From NCBI RefSeq assembly GCF_000834635.1, contig NZ_JXQV01000009.1, positions 496,001-560,000 of the forward strand: a DNA stretch of 64,000 bases. Reading direction: 5' to 3'. Positions 41,452 to 51,230 of the stretch are shown here, in pieces. Position 1 is the first letter of the stretch; each line of letters starts with the position of its first letter. The notes below the pieces were generated by a model that saw nothing but the letters and a program-made list of their open reading frames with translations, was not told the origin of the DNA and did not search any database. The translations under genes and the position numbers were made by a program. The DNA is from Agrobacterium tumefaciens (GTDB lineage Bacteria > Pseudomonadota > Alphaproteobacteria > Rhizobiales > Rhizobiaceae).

Positions 41452-43311
41452 TCACGCACCCTCATCTTCATCTGCGATGTAGCCGCTGGTCTGTCTCTGC
41501 CAGAGCCTTGCATAAAGCCCACCTTGCTCGATCAGGGCTGCAGGCGTTCCCTCTTCCACAATCCGGCCCCGGTCCAGTACGATGATGCGGTCCATGCGGG
41601 AAATCGTAGACAGGCGATGCGCAATCGCAATCACCGTCTTGTGCGCCATCAACAGGTCGAGCTTCTCCTGGATCGCGGCCTCGGACTCGCTGTCGAGCGC
41701 CGACGTCGCCTCGTCCAGAATGAGGATGGGCGCATCCTTCAGCAGCACCCGTGCAATGGCCACCCTCTGGCGCTGCCCGCCGGAAAGCTTGACGCCCCTG
41801 TCTCCGACAAAGGCTTCATAGCCGCGACGGCCCTCGCCATCGGTCAGATCGCCAATAAACTCATGGGCCTGCGCTGCCCGCGCCGCAGCATCGATTTCGT
41901 CAGCGGATGCATCCGGCTTGCCATAGCGGATGTTGTCGCCGACGGACCGATGCAGCAGCGAAACATCCTGGGAAATAACACCGATATTCTCGCGAAGGCT
42001 CGCCTGCGTCACCGCTTTGACGCTCTGCCCATCAATGCTGATATCGCCCTTTTCCAGCTCGTAAAAGCGCAGCAGAAGATTGATGAGTGTCGTTTTTCCA
42101 GCACCCGATAGCCCGACAAGCCCGACCTTCTCACCCGCCCGCACATGCAGTGACAGGTCATTGATCACATCAGCACCTTCCCGATATCCGAATTGCACGC
42201 CCTCAAACCTGATGTCGCCCCGCTTCACAGCAAGCGGTGCAGCGTCAGGCGCATCGACAATGGTCGGAGGCGTCGTCATCACGGGCATCGCATCACGGAT
42301 GGTGCCAATCGCCTGAAAAATCTGCTGGCCCATATCGAGAAAGGCGCGACCATTGCCTGAAAGCCGCTGCGTGAGATAGATCGAGCCCGCAAACTGGCCG
42401 GTGGTCACAAAACCATCCAGCATGCCCCAGAAGCCGATACTTAACATGGCGAGCCACAGAAGAACGCTAAGAAGGAGAATGGCGATACTTGTCGTCAGAT
42501 AGACCCGACGCTCGCTGTGCTGCGTTGATATCACCTCGGCAAAGACCCTGCGCAGGCTTCCCGCCTCGCTGTCTTCGGCGGCAAATTGCTTGACCATCTG
42601 GATGTTGCTGTAGAGATCGGTCATCGACCCCACCAGCAGGCTGCGTTTCTTGGCCGAGTGGCGAGCGGCTTCTGCAAATTTCGGCACCGCCTTCACGGCA
42701 ATCAACACGCTCAGAATAATCCAGACCAGCACCGGCAGGGCAAGCGGCCACGCGACCGTGCTCAACAGCACGAGCGAACCGACAAACTGGATCAGAAAAT
42801 AGGGTATCGAATAAAAAGCGACAATGACCTGTGTCTGCACGGCAGACGCGGCCTGCGAAAGCCGGGACGCGACCTGCCCGGCAAACAGGTCGTGAAAGAA
42901 ACGCAGGTCCTGCCGCTCAACCGCCTTGTGGCCCTGCCACTGAATGGCCGCCGGCATTCCCACCGCAACCGTTTGCGATGACAGGGTGTTGGCCAGGAAT
43001 GTGAGGATGGGCTGTACGGGAAACAGCAGAAACGCCATGACAGCCAGAAGAGGCCAGTCCTCAACCAGAAAGGCCTCCGCCCCCTTGGCAGTTACCCCGT
43101 CAACAATCGATGAGAAGCTCCAGATCAGAAAGAGATTGCTGGCTTCCATCAACATCGCAGAGACAGAGATCGCGATGAGCACACCCCGGAACATCCGCAC
43201 GAAATGCAAGAGCACATGAAACGGCCCCTTATCAGGGATCGGCCGGTAGGCAATATCAAGCGGCCGGATCAGCCTTTCAAACGGACGATACACAAAGTCT
43301 GAAAAAGCCAT
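41452..43311 (-). CDS. ABC transporter, permease/ATPase fusion (half exporter)
   Basis: A 619-residue type IV half transporter. Six membrane segments fill residues about 35-330 (for example FRGVLIAISVSAMLMEASNLF), then a complete ATPase: Walker A GLSGAGKTTL near residue 402, the Q-loop in GVISQDVSLLHRSV, signature KLSGGQRQRVAIARVLL near 510, Walker B ILILDEATSALDSE and switch His in IAHRLSTI. All catalytic residues are present, in contrast to the transporter at 7362-9122. It probably works as a homodimer; substrate unknown (lipid, peptide or drug exporter family). Transcribed alone. Confidence 0.88.
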   Translation of the reverse strand: MAFSDFVYRPFERLIRPLDIAYRPIPDKGPFHVLLHFVRMFRGVLIAISVSAMLMEASNLFLIWSFSSIVDGVTAKGAEAFLVEDWPLLAVMAFLLFPVQPILTFLANTLSSQTVAVGMPAAIQWQGHKAVERQDLRFFHDLFAGQVASRLSQAASAVQTQVIVAFYSIPYFLIQFVGSLVLLSTVAWPLALPVLVWIILSVLIAVKAVPKFAEAARHSAKKRSLLVGSMTDLYSNIQMVKQFAAEDSEAGSLRRVFAEVISTQHSERRVYLTTSIAILLLSVLLWLAMLSIGFWGMLDGFVTTGQFAGSIYLTQRLSGNGRAFLDMGQQIFQAIGTIRDAMPVMTTPPTIVDAPDAAPLAVKRGDIRFEGVQFGYREGADVINDLSLHVRAGEKVGLVGLSGAGKTTLINLLLRFYELEKGDISIDGQSVKAVTQASLRENIGVISQDVSLLHRSVGDNIRYGKPDASADEIDAAARAAQAHEFIGDLTDGEGRRGYEAFVGDRGVKLSGGQRQRVAIARVLLKDAPILILDEATSALDSESEAAIQEKLDLLMAHKTVIAIAHRLSTISRMDRIIVLDRGRIVEEGTPAALIEQGGLYARLWQRQTSGYIADEDEGA

Positions 43312-43458
43312 GGCGGTCCTGCGAAAGCAACTGGAATGACGTGAGCGACATTAAGAATCGCTGACATTAAACCATGGATTGCAATCTTTCAGAACCCTGT
43401 TCCTGCAATTCGCCGAACCGTATCCGCTTTACGGCGCCAATCTTCTGCAGGCTGCCCG

Positions 43459-44214
43459 TCAGGCCTTGCCTGCCCGATATTGCCGCACGGCCTTGCCGAA
43501 GGCTTCAAACAGCGCCCGCGAGGGTGCGTCCGTATGCGCCCAATATTCCGGGTGCCACTGCACGCCAACGGCAAAGCCCTTGGCATCGATCACCGAAACC
43601 GCCTCGATTGTTCCATCCTGTGCCGTCGCCTCCACCTGCAGGCGCGGCGCGGTTTTGGCAATGGCCTGGCGATGCAGCGAGTTGATCTGCACTTCGCCCG
43701 CCATGCCCAGATGCGTGGCAATGCAGGAGCCCTCACGGATATGGACCGGCTGGCGAATGGCATAGGCCACGTCGCGGTTTGCATCATCAGGCTTGCGGTG
43801 GTCCCACACGCCCGGCTGCTCCTGAATTTCACTGGCCAGCGTACCACCCAGCGCCACATTCAACTCCTGAATGCCGCGACAGATGGCCAGCATCGGAATG
43901 CCACGATCGATCGCCCGGCGGATGAGCGCAAGGCTCGTCGCATCACGGGCGGGGTCGAAGGGTCCGTCACTCTCCTTAGCCTCGACGCCGTAAAGCGAGG
44001 GGTGAACATTGGTGGCGGAACCCGACACCAGCAGCCCATCCACACGGTCGAGAATGGCGTCGACATCATTGCCCTCTTCAAAGGCGGGCACGATGAAGGA
44101 CATCACGTCGGCCACATGCAATGCGGCGGAAAGATACTGTGTCTGCGCGGCATGCCAGTCGGCACCATCAAGATGTCTGATATCGGCGGGAATGGCGATG
44201 ATGGGTCTGGACAT
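43459..44214 (-). CDS. class I glutamine amidotransferase-like hydrolase (PuuD/gamma-glutamyl-GABA hydrolase family)
   Basis: A 251-residue protein of the peptidase C26 group. The nucleophile cysteine lies in PMLAICRGIQELNVALGG near residue 115, and the His-x-Glu partner in GVQWHPEYWAHTD near 220. VDGLLVSGSATNVHPSLYG is the usual oxyanion-side loop. PuuD releases GABA from gamma-glutamyl-GABA in putrescine breakdown; other members act on related gamma-glutamyl amides. No puuABC genes lie nearby, so the substrate is uncertain, although an ornithine decarboxylase (putrescine source) is present 14 kb away. Confidence 0.86.
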   Translation of the reverse strand: MSRPIIAIPADIRHLDGADWHAAQTQYLSAALHVADVMSFIVPAFEEGNDVDAILDRVDGLLVSGSATNVHPSLYGVEAKESDGPFDPARDATSLALIRRAIDRGIPMLAICRGIQELNVALGGTLASEIQEQPGVWDHRKPDDANRDVAYAIRQPVHIREGSCIATHLGMAGEVQINSLHRQAIAKTAPRLQVEATAQDGTIEAVSVIDAKGFAVGVQWHPEYWAHTDAPSRALFEAFGKAVRQYRAGKA

Positions 44215-44454
44215 GGAGGCTCCGGCTTGGATGGTTCACCTGTTTTGAAACCGGAAACGCCGTTCGTCAAGCGCCTGCGCTGTCGGAGTGAAGCCCAGTC
44301 TTCACCTAAAGTCTGATGTCTCTTCTTCAGATTTCCGTTGACTGCTTGTATTGACGAAATTGCCGTAACAACAAAGCAGTTACAGCGTTTTATTCTTGGC
44401 GGAGATGCTTGTCAGCCGTGCGGGGGCGTGCTTTTCTCTGGCCATGCCAGATAG

Positions 44455-45609
<1,155 letters not shown>

Positions 45610-45639
45610 TCACTATCAAGGCCTGACGGCACTATGACA

Positions 45640-45670
45640 GACCCGGATCGAAAGGTCCGGGTCTTTTATT
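45640..45670 (+). terminator. terminator between the convergent TRAP genes
   Basis: GACCCGGA (45640-45647) and TCCGGGTC (45656-45663) pair around an 8-base loop, followed by TTTTATTTT. It ends the dctP-like gene just before the dctM-like gene arrives from the other side. Confidence 0.85.
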
Positions 45671-45685
45671 TTCAGGCATGCTGTA

Positions 45686-47197
45686 CTACGGACCGATTTT
45701 CGGCGGCTCGTTCAGGTTCGGCATTCCGGGCAGTCCATTTCCGCCCGGCTGTGCTGGCGCGCCATCCATCGGTGGCAGTCCGAAATTCGGCCCCAAAGTC
45801 GGCATCGTATTGCCACCTGAATTGCCAAAGGGCACATCAATCTTGATCGTGTTGAGATCCACAGCAGGTGCCTTGTCCAGCCAGTAGGTCACGGATTCGG
45901 GCCAGAAGATCACGATGGCAACGAGAATGAGCTGCATTCCCAGCCACGGTATCGCGCCCATATAGATGTCGGATGTCTTCACGCTTCGGGGTGCGATGGA
46001 CCGCAAATAGAACAGCGCAAATCCGAAGGGCGGATGCATGAAGCTGGTTTGCATGTTGATGCAGATGAGCACACCGAACCAGATGAGGTCGATACCGAGA
46101 GACTCGGCGATCGGCGCCAACATCGGAATGACGATGAAGGCGATTTCGAAGAAATCGAGGAAAAACGCCAGGAAGAAGATGAAGATGTTGACGAAGATCA
46201 GGAAGCCGATTGGCCCGCCCGGAATGCCCGACAGCATGTGCTCGATCCACAGCGAACCGTCCATGCCCTGAAACACGAGGCTGAAGCAGGTAGCGCCGAC
46301 CAGAATGAACACCACCATGGAGGTGATGTGCATGGTGGAGTGCATGCCCTGCTTGACCAGATCCCAGGTCAGGCGACGATGCGCGGCGGCCAGTGCCATG
46401 GCACCGACAACACCCAGCGCACCCGCTTCCGTCGGCGTTGCCAGACCCATGAAGATGGTGCCCAACACGAGGAAGATCAGCACGATGGAAGGCACCATGC
46501 CCGCCAGCACCTTGAACACCAGTGCACGGTTCAGTTCGCCACGCGCTTCCGGCGGCAAGGCTGGCAGGTCTTTCGGCCGCAGCTTTGACATGACGAAGAT
46601 GAACAGCATGAAGATGACGACTTGCAGGATCGATGGGCCGATGGCACCGAGATACATGTCGCCGACGGACTTGCCGAGCTGGTCGGCCAGAACGATCAGA
46701 ACCAGAGATGGCGGAATGACCTGGGTAATCGTGCCGGATGCGGCGATGACGCCGGTCGCAAGGCGCGGATTGTAGCCATATTTGAGCATGATCGGCAGCG
46801 AGATGACGCCCATGGTAATGACCGATGCTGCAACCGTGCCGGTAATGGCACCGAGGATCGCGCCGACCAGAATGACGGCATAGGCAAGTCCACCGGGAAT
46901 GGCGCCGAACAGCTTGCCCGTGCCCTCCAGCAAATCCTCCGCCAGCCCGCATCGTTCCAGAATAGCGCCCATGAAGGTGAAGAAGGGGATGGCCAGCAGC
47001 AGATCATTGGAAATGATGCCGAAAATGCGAAGCGGCAGCGCCTGCAGGAAGGCAGGAGAAAAATGCTCCGTGAAAATGCCGATGACGCCGAACAAAAGCC
47101 CGACAGAAGCCAGAGAGAACGCCACGGGAAACCCGTAAAGCATGAAAATAATCATGCCCAGGAACATCAGCGGCGGCAAAATACCGTATTCGAACAT
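45686..47197 (-). CDS. TRAP transporter large permease subunit (DctM family)
   Basis: A 503-residue membrane protein; the start at 47197 follows AAGGATA and gives MFEYGILPPLMFLGMIIFML. The much longer open frame back to 47605 is antisense or overlapping noise from the dctQ gene. About 12 membrane segments carry the DctM motifs LLLAIPFFTFMGAILERCG and SGTITQVIPPSLVLIVLADQ. The last 50 or so residues after the final helix are odd: a Pro/Gly/Asn-rich tail (GNSGGNTMPTLGPNFG and on) not found in ordinary DctM. It couples sodium or proton flow to uptake of the ligand bound by the DctP-like protein. Confidence 0.9.
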   Translation of the reverse strand: MFEYGILPPLMFLGMIIFMLYGFPVAFSLASVGLLFGVIGIFTEHFSPAFLQALPLRIFGIISNDLLLAIPFFTFMGAILERCGLAEDLLEGTGKLFGAIPGGLAYAVILVGAILGAITGTVAASVITMGVISLPIMLKYGYNPRLATGVIAASGTITQVIPPSLVLIVLADQLGKSVGDMYLGAIGPSILQVVIFMLFIFVMSKLRPKDLPALPPEARGELNRALVFKVLAGMVPSIVLIFLVLGTIFMGLATPTEAGALGVVGAMALAAAHRRLTWDLVKQGMHSTMHITSMVVFILVGATCFSLVFQGMDGSLWIEHMLSGIPGGPIGFLIFVNIFIFFLAFFLDFFEIAFIVIPMLAPIAESLGIDLIWFGVLICINMQTSFMHPPFGFALFYLRSIAPRSVKTSDIYMGAIPWLGMQLILVAIVIFWPESVTYWLDKAPAVDLNTIKIDVPFGNSGGNTMPTLGPNFGLPPMDGAPAQPGGNGLPGMPNLNEPPKIGP

Positions 47198-47226
47198 GGA
47201 AATATCCTTAGCGGTCAGCGCCTGAT

Positions 47227-47766
47227 TTACTGGAGCGGTTTTTCGTATTTGGTGTCGAGCTGATAGAGCCCGTTCAGCGCGCCGATGCGCTTCACCAGTT
47301 CGGATATTCCCTGAAGGAAGAGCAAGGCAAAGCCCGCAAAGATAATGAATTTGACCGGCCAGCGGATCAGGCCGCCCGCATTGGAAGACACTTCGTTCTG
47401 CGCAAGTGACAGGGTAAACATCGGCCAACTCAGCCACGCCAGATAGAAACAGGCTGGAAGCAGAAACACGACGAGCCCGATCATATCGACCCAGATACGA
47501 GCGCGGGCGGAAATGGCGCCGTAGATAATGTCCACGCGCACATGTTCGTTCATCCGCAATGTGTAGGACGCACCCACCAGCACGATGAAGGCGAACATGT
47601 ACCACTGGATTTCCAGCCAGCCGTTCGAGCTATAATTGAAAATATAGCGAACAATGGCGTTGCCCGCACTCACGAGGCAGCAGATCAGGACAAGGTATCC
47701 TGCAAACTTGCCCATCGCCTCACTGAACCCGTCAATAAGAGCGCTTGTCTTCAGAAGAGCCTTCAT
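47227..47766 (-). CDS. TRAP transporter small permease subunit (DctQ family)
   Basis: A 179-residue protein with four membrane helices: FAGYLVLICCLVSAGNAIVR, WYMFAFIVLVGASYTLR, MIGLVVFLLPACFYLAWLSW and FIIFAGFALLFLQGISELV. The conserved LEIQWYMF and NEHVRVDI segments are typical of the DctQ family. GGGAAGGA precedes the start. It lies 29 bases upstream of the dctM gene in the same operon, so the permease pair is transcribed separately from, and towards, the binding-protein gene. Confidence 0.9.
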   Translation of the reverse strand: MKALLKTSALIDGFSEAMGKFAGYLVLICCLVSAGNAIVRYIFNYSSNGWLEIQWYMFAFIVLVGASYTLRMNEHVRVDIIYGAISARARIWVDMIGLVVFLLPACFYLAWLSWPMFTLSLAQNEVSSNAGGLIRWPVKFIIFAGFALLFLQGISELVKRIGALNGLYQLDTKYEKPLQ

Positions 47767-48184
47767 TCCTTCCCCTCCACCATCCCTTTGCGGGTTCTAT
47801 GCGAGAGGTTCATCCGTGACCGTCACCCTCTGACGATACTTGCATCGACTATGCGGTAACTTCGGACGTCCTCCACACCATTTCGTGTAGGAGGTGGCTT
47901 GCCAAAATGCAACGGCATTGGCACCTCTGCCCTTGCAAACAGGCGGTTTACGAGGAATTGAGCAACCTGCTGTGGCATCACTGCACGCTTTTTCCACAGG
48001 CCCCGCAAAATTGCGGCATGTCCCACGAAGGCCAACCACGACTGGCCTGTGTCCGTTGCGTTTTTCAACACTTCCATGTAGGTCTTGTTTAGGAGCGTTT
48101 TGCAACGGTCTGCCATGTGAGGAAAGCCGCCAGCGGGCGTGTGGAGTAACGGGCGGAAGCGTTGATCATTGAAGGGGAATTGGC
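47767..48184. other. intergenic region between dctQ-like gene and COX IV peptide gene
   Basis: About 418 bases. It contains imperfect hairpins (CCTCCACAC to GTGTAGGAGG near 47869-47893, and GGCCAACCACGACTGGCC near 48031-48048) and the promoters of both neighbours. Several short frames are open but none has a ribosome site and a protein-like sequence. Confidence 0.4.
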
Positions 48185-48409
48185 ATGAGTGAACACCATA
48201 CGGGCCCGATCGAACTCGGCGCGAAGATGAACTATTCCGAGCATGAAAAGACCTATGACGGCTTTCTAGCAGCCGCCAAATACGGCACCATGCTCGTCAC
48301 GGTATTGATGATCGCCATGGCCGTTGGATTTTTCACAACAGGCGGCTTTTTCGGCGGCCTGCTCGTGTTCGTCATTCTCTCTGTCGCAGGCTTCGTCCTG
48401 CTGCGCTAA
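48185..48409 (+). CDS. aa3-type cytochrome c oxidase subunit IV
   Basis: A 74-residue peptide with AAGGGG about 9 bases before the start. The N-terminal part MSEHHTGPIELGAKMNYSEH followed by EKTYDGFLAAAKYG, then one or two hydrophobic helices (MLVTVLMIAMAVGFFTTGGF and LLVFVILSVAGFVLL), is the pattern of the small bacterial aa3 oxidase subunit IV (PF07835). In Paracoccus this peptide sits beside the oxidase core without an essential catalytic role. The cta genes are not in the window, so it is encoded apart from its complex, as is common in rhizobia. Confidence 0.88.
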   Translation: MSEHHTGPIELGAKMNYSEHEKTYDGFLAAAKYGTMLVTVLMIAMAVGFFTTGGFFGGLLVFVILSVAGFVLLR

Positions 48410-48466
48410 GGCTTCGGTTTGATAGCATGGGGAGAGTTCAACTCCCCCCATGTCTTCTGTCGCTTG

Positions 48467-49423
48467 TCAGACCGGCGTTTCCGGCACCGGCGTCACCACC
48501 TTGCGCTCGCCAAGCCAGCAAAGCACATTGTCTGCCACCAGATCCGCCATCGCATTGCGTGTCGGCACGGATGCAGAAGCAACATGCGGAAGCAGCGTGA
48601 CGTTGGGCAGAGCAAGGAACCCTTCCGGCACTTTCGGCTCCGCGTAAAACACGTCGAGACCCGCCGCACCCAGCGTACCCTTCTGCAGCGCGGTCAGCAG
48701 CGAGTCCTCATCCACGCTGGAACCCCTGCCCACATTGATGAACACGCCGTTGGAGCCCAGCGCCGCGAAAATATCGGCATTGATGGCCTTATGGGTTTCC
48801 GCAGTGCCCGGCACGATGCAGATCAGCACGTCCACCGCCTGCGCCATCTCTTTCAGCGAACCATAGTAGTTATAGGAAAGCTCGGCACGTCTGGAGCGGG
48901 TGTGATAGCCGATCTCCACCTTGAACGGCTCCAGCCGCCTGGCAATTTCCTGGCCGATGCGGCCCATGCCGAACAGACCCACCTTGCGGCCCCGCAGCGA
49001 AAATGGCGAAAGCGCGAACGGCCCTTCCGCCACCCATTTTCCCTCGCGAAGATGCTTCTCGGCCTCATAAAGACGCCGCACCGTGCTGATCAGAAGCGCA
49101 ATCGTCGTATCGGCCACCTCGTCGTTCAAAACGTCAGGCGTGTTGGTCACGACAATGCCGCGCGAAGCCGCGTGCTTCACATCCACACCGTCATAGCCCA
49201 CGCCAAAATTGGCGATGACTTCAAGATTGGGCAGCGCATCCATCCACTTGGCATTGAAACCACCGGAAACCGCAACAGCCTTGATGCGATCCGCAACACC
49301 TTCTGGCAGCGACGGCTCTGGCCCCGAGGGCGCTGTGATGACCTCCACCTTGCCCTCGAAACGCTCGAGAACGCGTGGATGGATCTTTCCCGGAACGAGA
49401 ACGGCGGCTTTACTCTCTGACAT
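48467..49423 (-). CDS. D-2-hydroxyacid dehydrogenase (glyoxylate/hydroxypyruvate reductase type)
   Basis: A 318-residue NAD(P)-dependent enzyme. The nucleotide-binding loop GLFGMGRIGQEIARRL is near residue 150, the catalytic arginine lies in INVGRGSSVDEDSL near 235, and the acid His in VTLLPHVASAS near 284. ANFGVGYDGVDV and TNTPDVLNDEVADT are typical of the GhrB/GyaR/HprA branch, which reduces glyoxylate or hydroxypyruvate. Substrate is inferred. The gene runs towards the COX IV gene and is separate from the LacI gene by 73 bases. Confidence 0.88.
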   Translation of the reverse strand: MSESKAAVLVPGKIHPRVLERFEGKVEVITAPSGPEPSLPEGVADRIKAVAVSGGFNAKWMDALPNLEVIANFGVGYDGVDVKHAASRGIVVTNTPDVLNDEVADTTIALLISTVRRLYEAEKHLREGKWVAEGPFALSPFSLRGRKVGLFGMGRIGQEIARRLEPFKVEIGYHTRSRRAELSYNYYGSLKEMAQAVDVLICIVPGTAETHKAINADIFAALGSNGVFINVGRGSSVDEDSLLTALQKGTLGAAGLDVFYAEPKVPEGFLALPNVTLLPHVASASVPTRNAMADLVADNVLCWLGERKVVTPVPETPV

Positions 49424-49496
49424 GCTTGGACAACCCTCTGCTGCAATGCGTCGGGAGGCAAGCTAGACGATCAATACGAAAAGCGAAACCCGCAAA

Positions 49497-50519
49497 CTAC
49501 TTGCGCGGAACACAGGGGCTGGTGGATTGGCGAATGCGCATCTCGGGCTTGATCAGGTGAATACCGTCAGGCTCATGGCTGCCCGCCAGCCTGTCCAGCA
49601 GCGCCCGCGCAGCCAGCCTTCCCACCTCTGCCTGACCATTGGAAACGGTCGTCAGCGCCGGTGTCGCAATCGCCGCCTCTTCCAGATCGTCATAGCCGGT
49701 GACCGAAATATCCTTGCCCGGCACAAAGCCCGCACGTGATATGCCGTTCATCAGGCCAATGGCAACAAGGTCGTTCCAGCACACGGCAGCCGTCGGCTTT
49801 TGCGGCAGCGACAGGAAGTTGACCGCAGCCTCGAACCCGCCCTGCTTGGAGCGTGCGCCGGGAATACGCAGGTTCGGATCCACCTCGATGCCCGCCTTGC
49901 GCAGCGCATTGACATAGCCCTGATAGCGGTCACGTCCTGTCGAGGTCTGGTCCGTGCCTCCCACCATGGCAATGGTGCGGTGGCCAAGGCTGATCAGGTG
50001 GTTGGTGGCCAGCGAAATGCCATAGCTGTCATCGCCCCGGAATGTCGGCATGTCCACACCATCCATGGAGCGCGCCACGAGAATGGCGGGCATGCCGTTT
50101 TCCTCGGCCAGCGTCATGTCTTCCAAAGGCGTACCAATGGCCGGAGACATGATGATGCCATCACTGCCAAGCTGCAGCAGCGTTTCGATGAAGGTGCGCT
50201 GCTTTTCGACGGAATCGTAATGGTTGGAGAGAATGAAGGTCTGGCGGCTGCGGTCCAGCTCGCTCTCGATGGCTTTGAGAATTTCACCGTAAAACGGGTT
50301 CATCACATCGTGAAAGACAACGCCGATAATGCCGGAGCGCGAGGTGCGAAGGCTGGCGGCGCGGCGGTTATAGATATAGCCCAGCGCGCGCGCCTGCAGC
50401 TTGATCTTTTCACGCGTATCGGCGGCCACCAGCGGACTATCCCGCAAAGCAAGCGAAATCGTCGCGGTTGAAAGCCCCAGACTTTCAGCAATGGTTGATA
50501 ATTTGATCTTCTGCGCCAC
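49497..50519 (-). CDS. LacI family transcriptional regulator
   Basis: A 340-residue repressor-type protein. Residues 1-60 are the LacI helix-turn-helix and hinge (KLSTIAESLGLSTATISLAL, LGYIYNRRAASLRTSRSG); residues about 62-335 are the sugar-binding-protein-like ligand domain, with IGVVFHDVMNPFYGEIL, SDGIIMSP, MVGGTDQTSTGRDRYQGY and ISVTGYDDLEEA. The ligand cannot be read. A near-perfect inverted repeat upstream is its likely own operator. The neighbouring hydroxyacid dehydrogenase downstream could be a target, though 73 bases and no overlap separate them. Confidence 0.9.
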   Translation of the reverse strand: MAQKIKLSTIAESLGLSTATISLALRDSPLVAADTREKIKLQARALGYIYNRRAASLRTSRSGIIGVVFHDVMNPFYGEILKAIESELDRSRQTFILSNHYDSVEKQRTFIETLLQLGSDGIIMSPAIGTPLEDMTLAEENGMPAILVARSMDGVDMPTFRGDDSYGISLATNHLISLGHRTIAMVGGTDQTSTGRDRYQGYVNALRKAGIEVDPNLRIPGARSKQGGFEAAVNFLSLPQKPTAAVCWNDLVAIGLMNGISRAGFVPGKDISVTGYDDLEEAAIATPALTTVSNGQAEVGRLAARALLDRLAGSHEPDGIHLIKPEMRIRQSTSPCVPRK

Positions 50520-50558
50520 AGTTGCCTCCCACGGTCACGCATTCCGCCATCACGCGGC

Positions 50559-50586
50559 GTTTAAATTGTGACTAAACAATTTAAAC
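50559..50586. promoter_or_regulatory. 28-base inverted repeat, probable LacI-family operator
   Basis: GTTTAAATTGT (50559-50569) and ACAATTTAAAC (50576-50586) are perfect 11-base arms around GACTAA. It lies 40 to 67 bases upstream of the LacI gene start and just after the stop of the MarR gene. Position and symmetry suggest autoregulation. Confidence 0.55.
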
Positions 50587-50642
50587 AAAATCTGCAACCG
50601 TTTTAAGGATTTCAACACAAGGCAATATCTGTAATACAAATT

Positions 50643-51152
50643 TTAATCGATTGATTCAAAAGCCTGCAAATTGGCATCGATCGCCCGCAGCAATTTCACC
50701 ACCGTTTTCACATCCTTGGCAGACAGGCCATCGACAGCGCGGCTGTTGCAATCAGCCAGAGAGGTGTTGATGTGCTCGACGCTTTTCAGGCCAGCCTCGG
50801 TCAGCTTCACCATGGTCAGCCGTCCGTCGCCGTCACCAGCGCTACGCTCGACAAAGCCCTGCGCCTCCATGCGGCCAATCGTGCGCGTCATGGTCGGCGC
50901 CTTCACACCCAGCTTCTGGGCAATCTGCCCCGGCGTCATGCTGCCTTCCTGCGCAAGCGCCAGAATAACGCCATCTTGCCCCGCATAGAGGCCACTGGCT
51001 GCAAGATTGTGGCTGAGTGCCGTGCGCATGGAGCGGGCCGCCTGCGTAATCGTCTGGGCAAGCTCTTCCGAATGGATCGCCAGATCCTTCTTCTTGCCGG
51101 ACTTGGCCTTCTTCTCGGATTTGTTCTTTTTGGCCAGCTTATCCTTGCTCAT
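50643..51152 (-). CDS. MarR family transcriptional regulator
   Basis: A 169-residue regulator. The start at 51152 gives MSKDKLAKKNKSEKKAKSGK, a lysine-rich tail of about 25 residues unusual for the family; the frame is open to 51203 (MLPRTYRRPGL) but AGGAAAGG before 51152 favours the shorter form. The winged helix shows LAQEGSMTPGQIAQKLGVKAPTMTRTIGRMEAQGF near residues 80-115 and SAGDGDGRLTMVKLTEAGLK for the wing. Divergent from the creatininase-family gene across 78 bases, so it may control that gene and itself. Confidence 0.88.
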   Translation of the reverse strand: MSKDKLAKKNKSEKKAKSGKKKDLAIHSEELAQTITQAARSMRTALSHNLAASGLYAGQDGVILALAQEGSMTPGQIAQKLGVKAPTMTRTIGRMEAQGFVERSAGDGDGRLTMVKLTEAGLKSVEHINTSLADCNSRAVDGLSAKDVKTVVKLLRAIDANLQAFESID

Positions 51153-51230
51153 CAGCAAATGCCTTTCCTGAAGTCCCGGACGACGATATGTTCTTGGTAA
51201 CACTTAACGAATGCAGGCGCGGATCGCCAG

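Noticed and set aside
45837..46952. 371-residue frame on the same strand as the TRAP permease
   Set aside because: Out-of-frame shadow of the DctM gene with Arg/His/Cys-rich non-protein-like composition.
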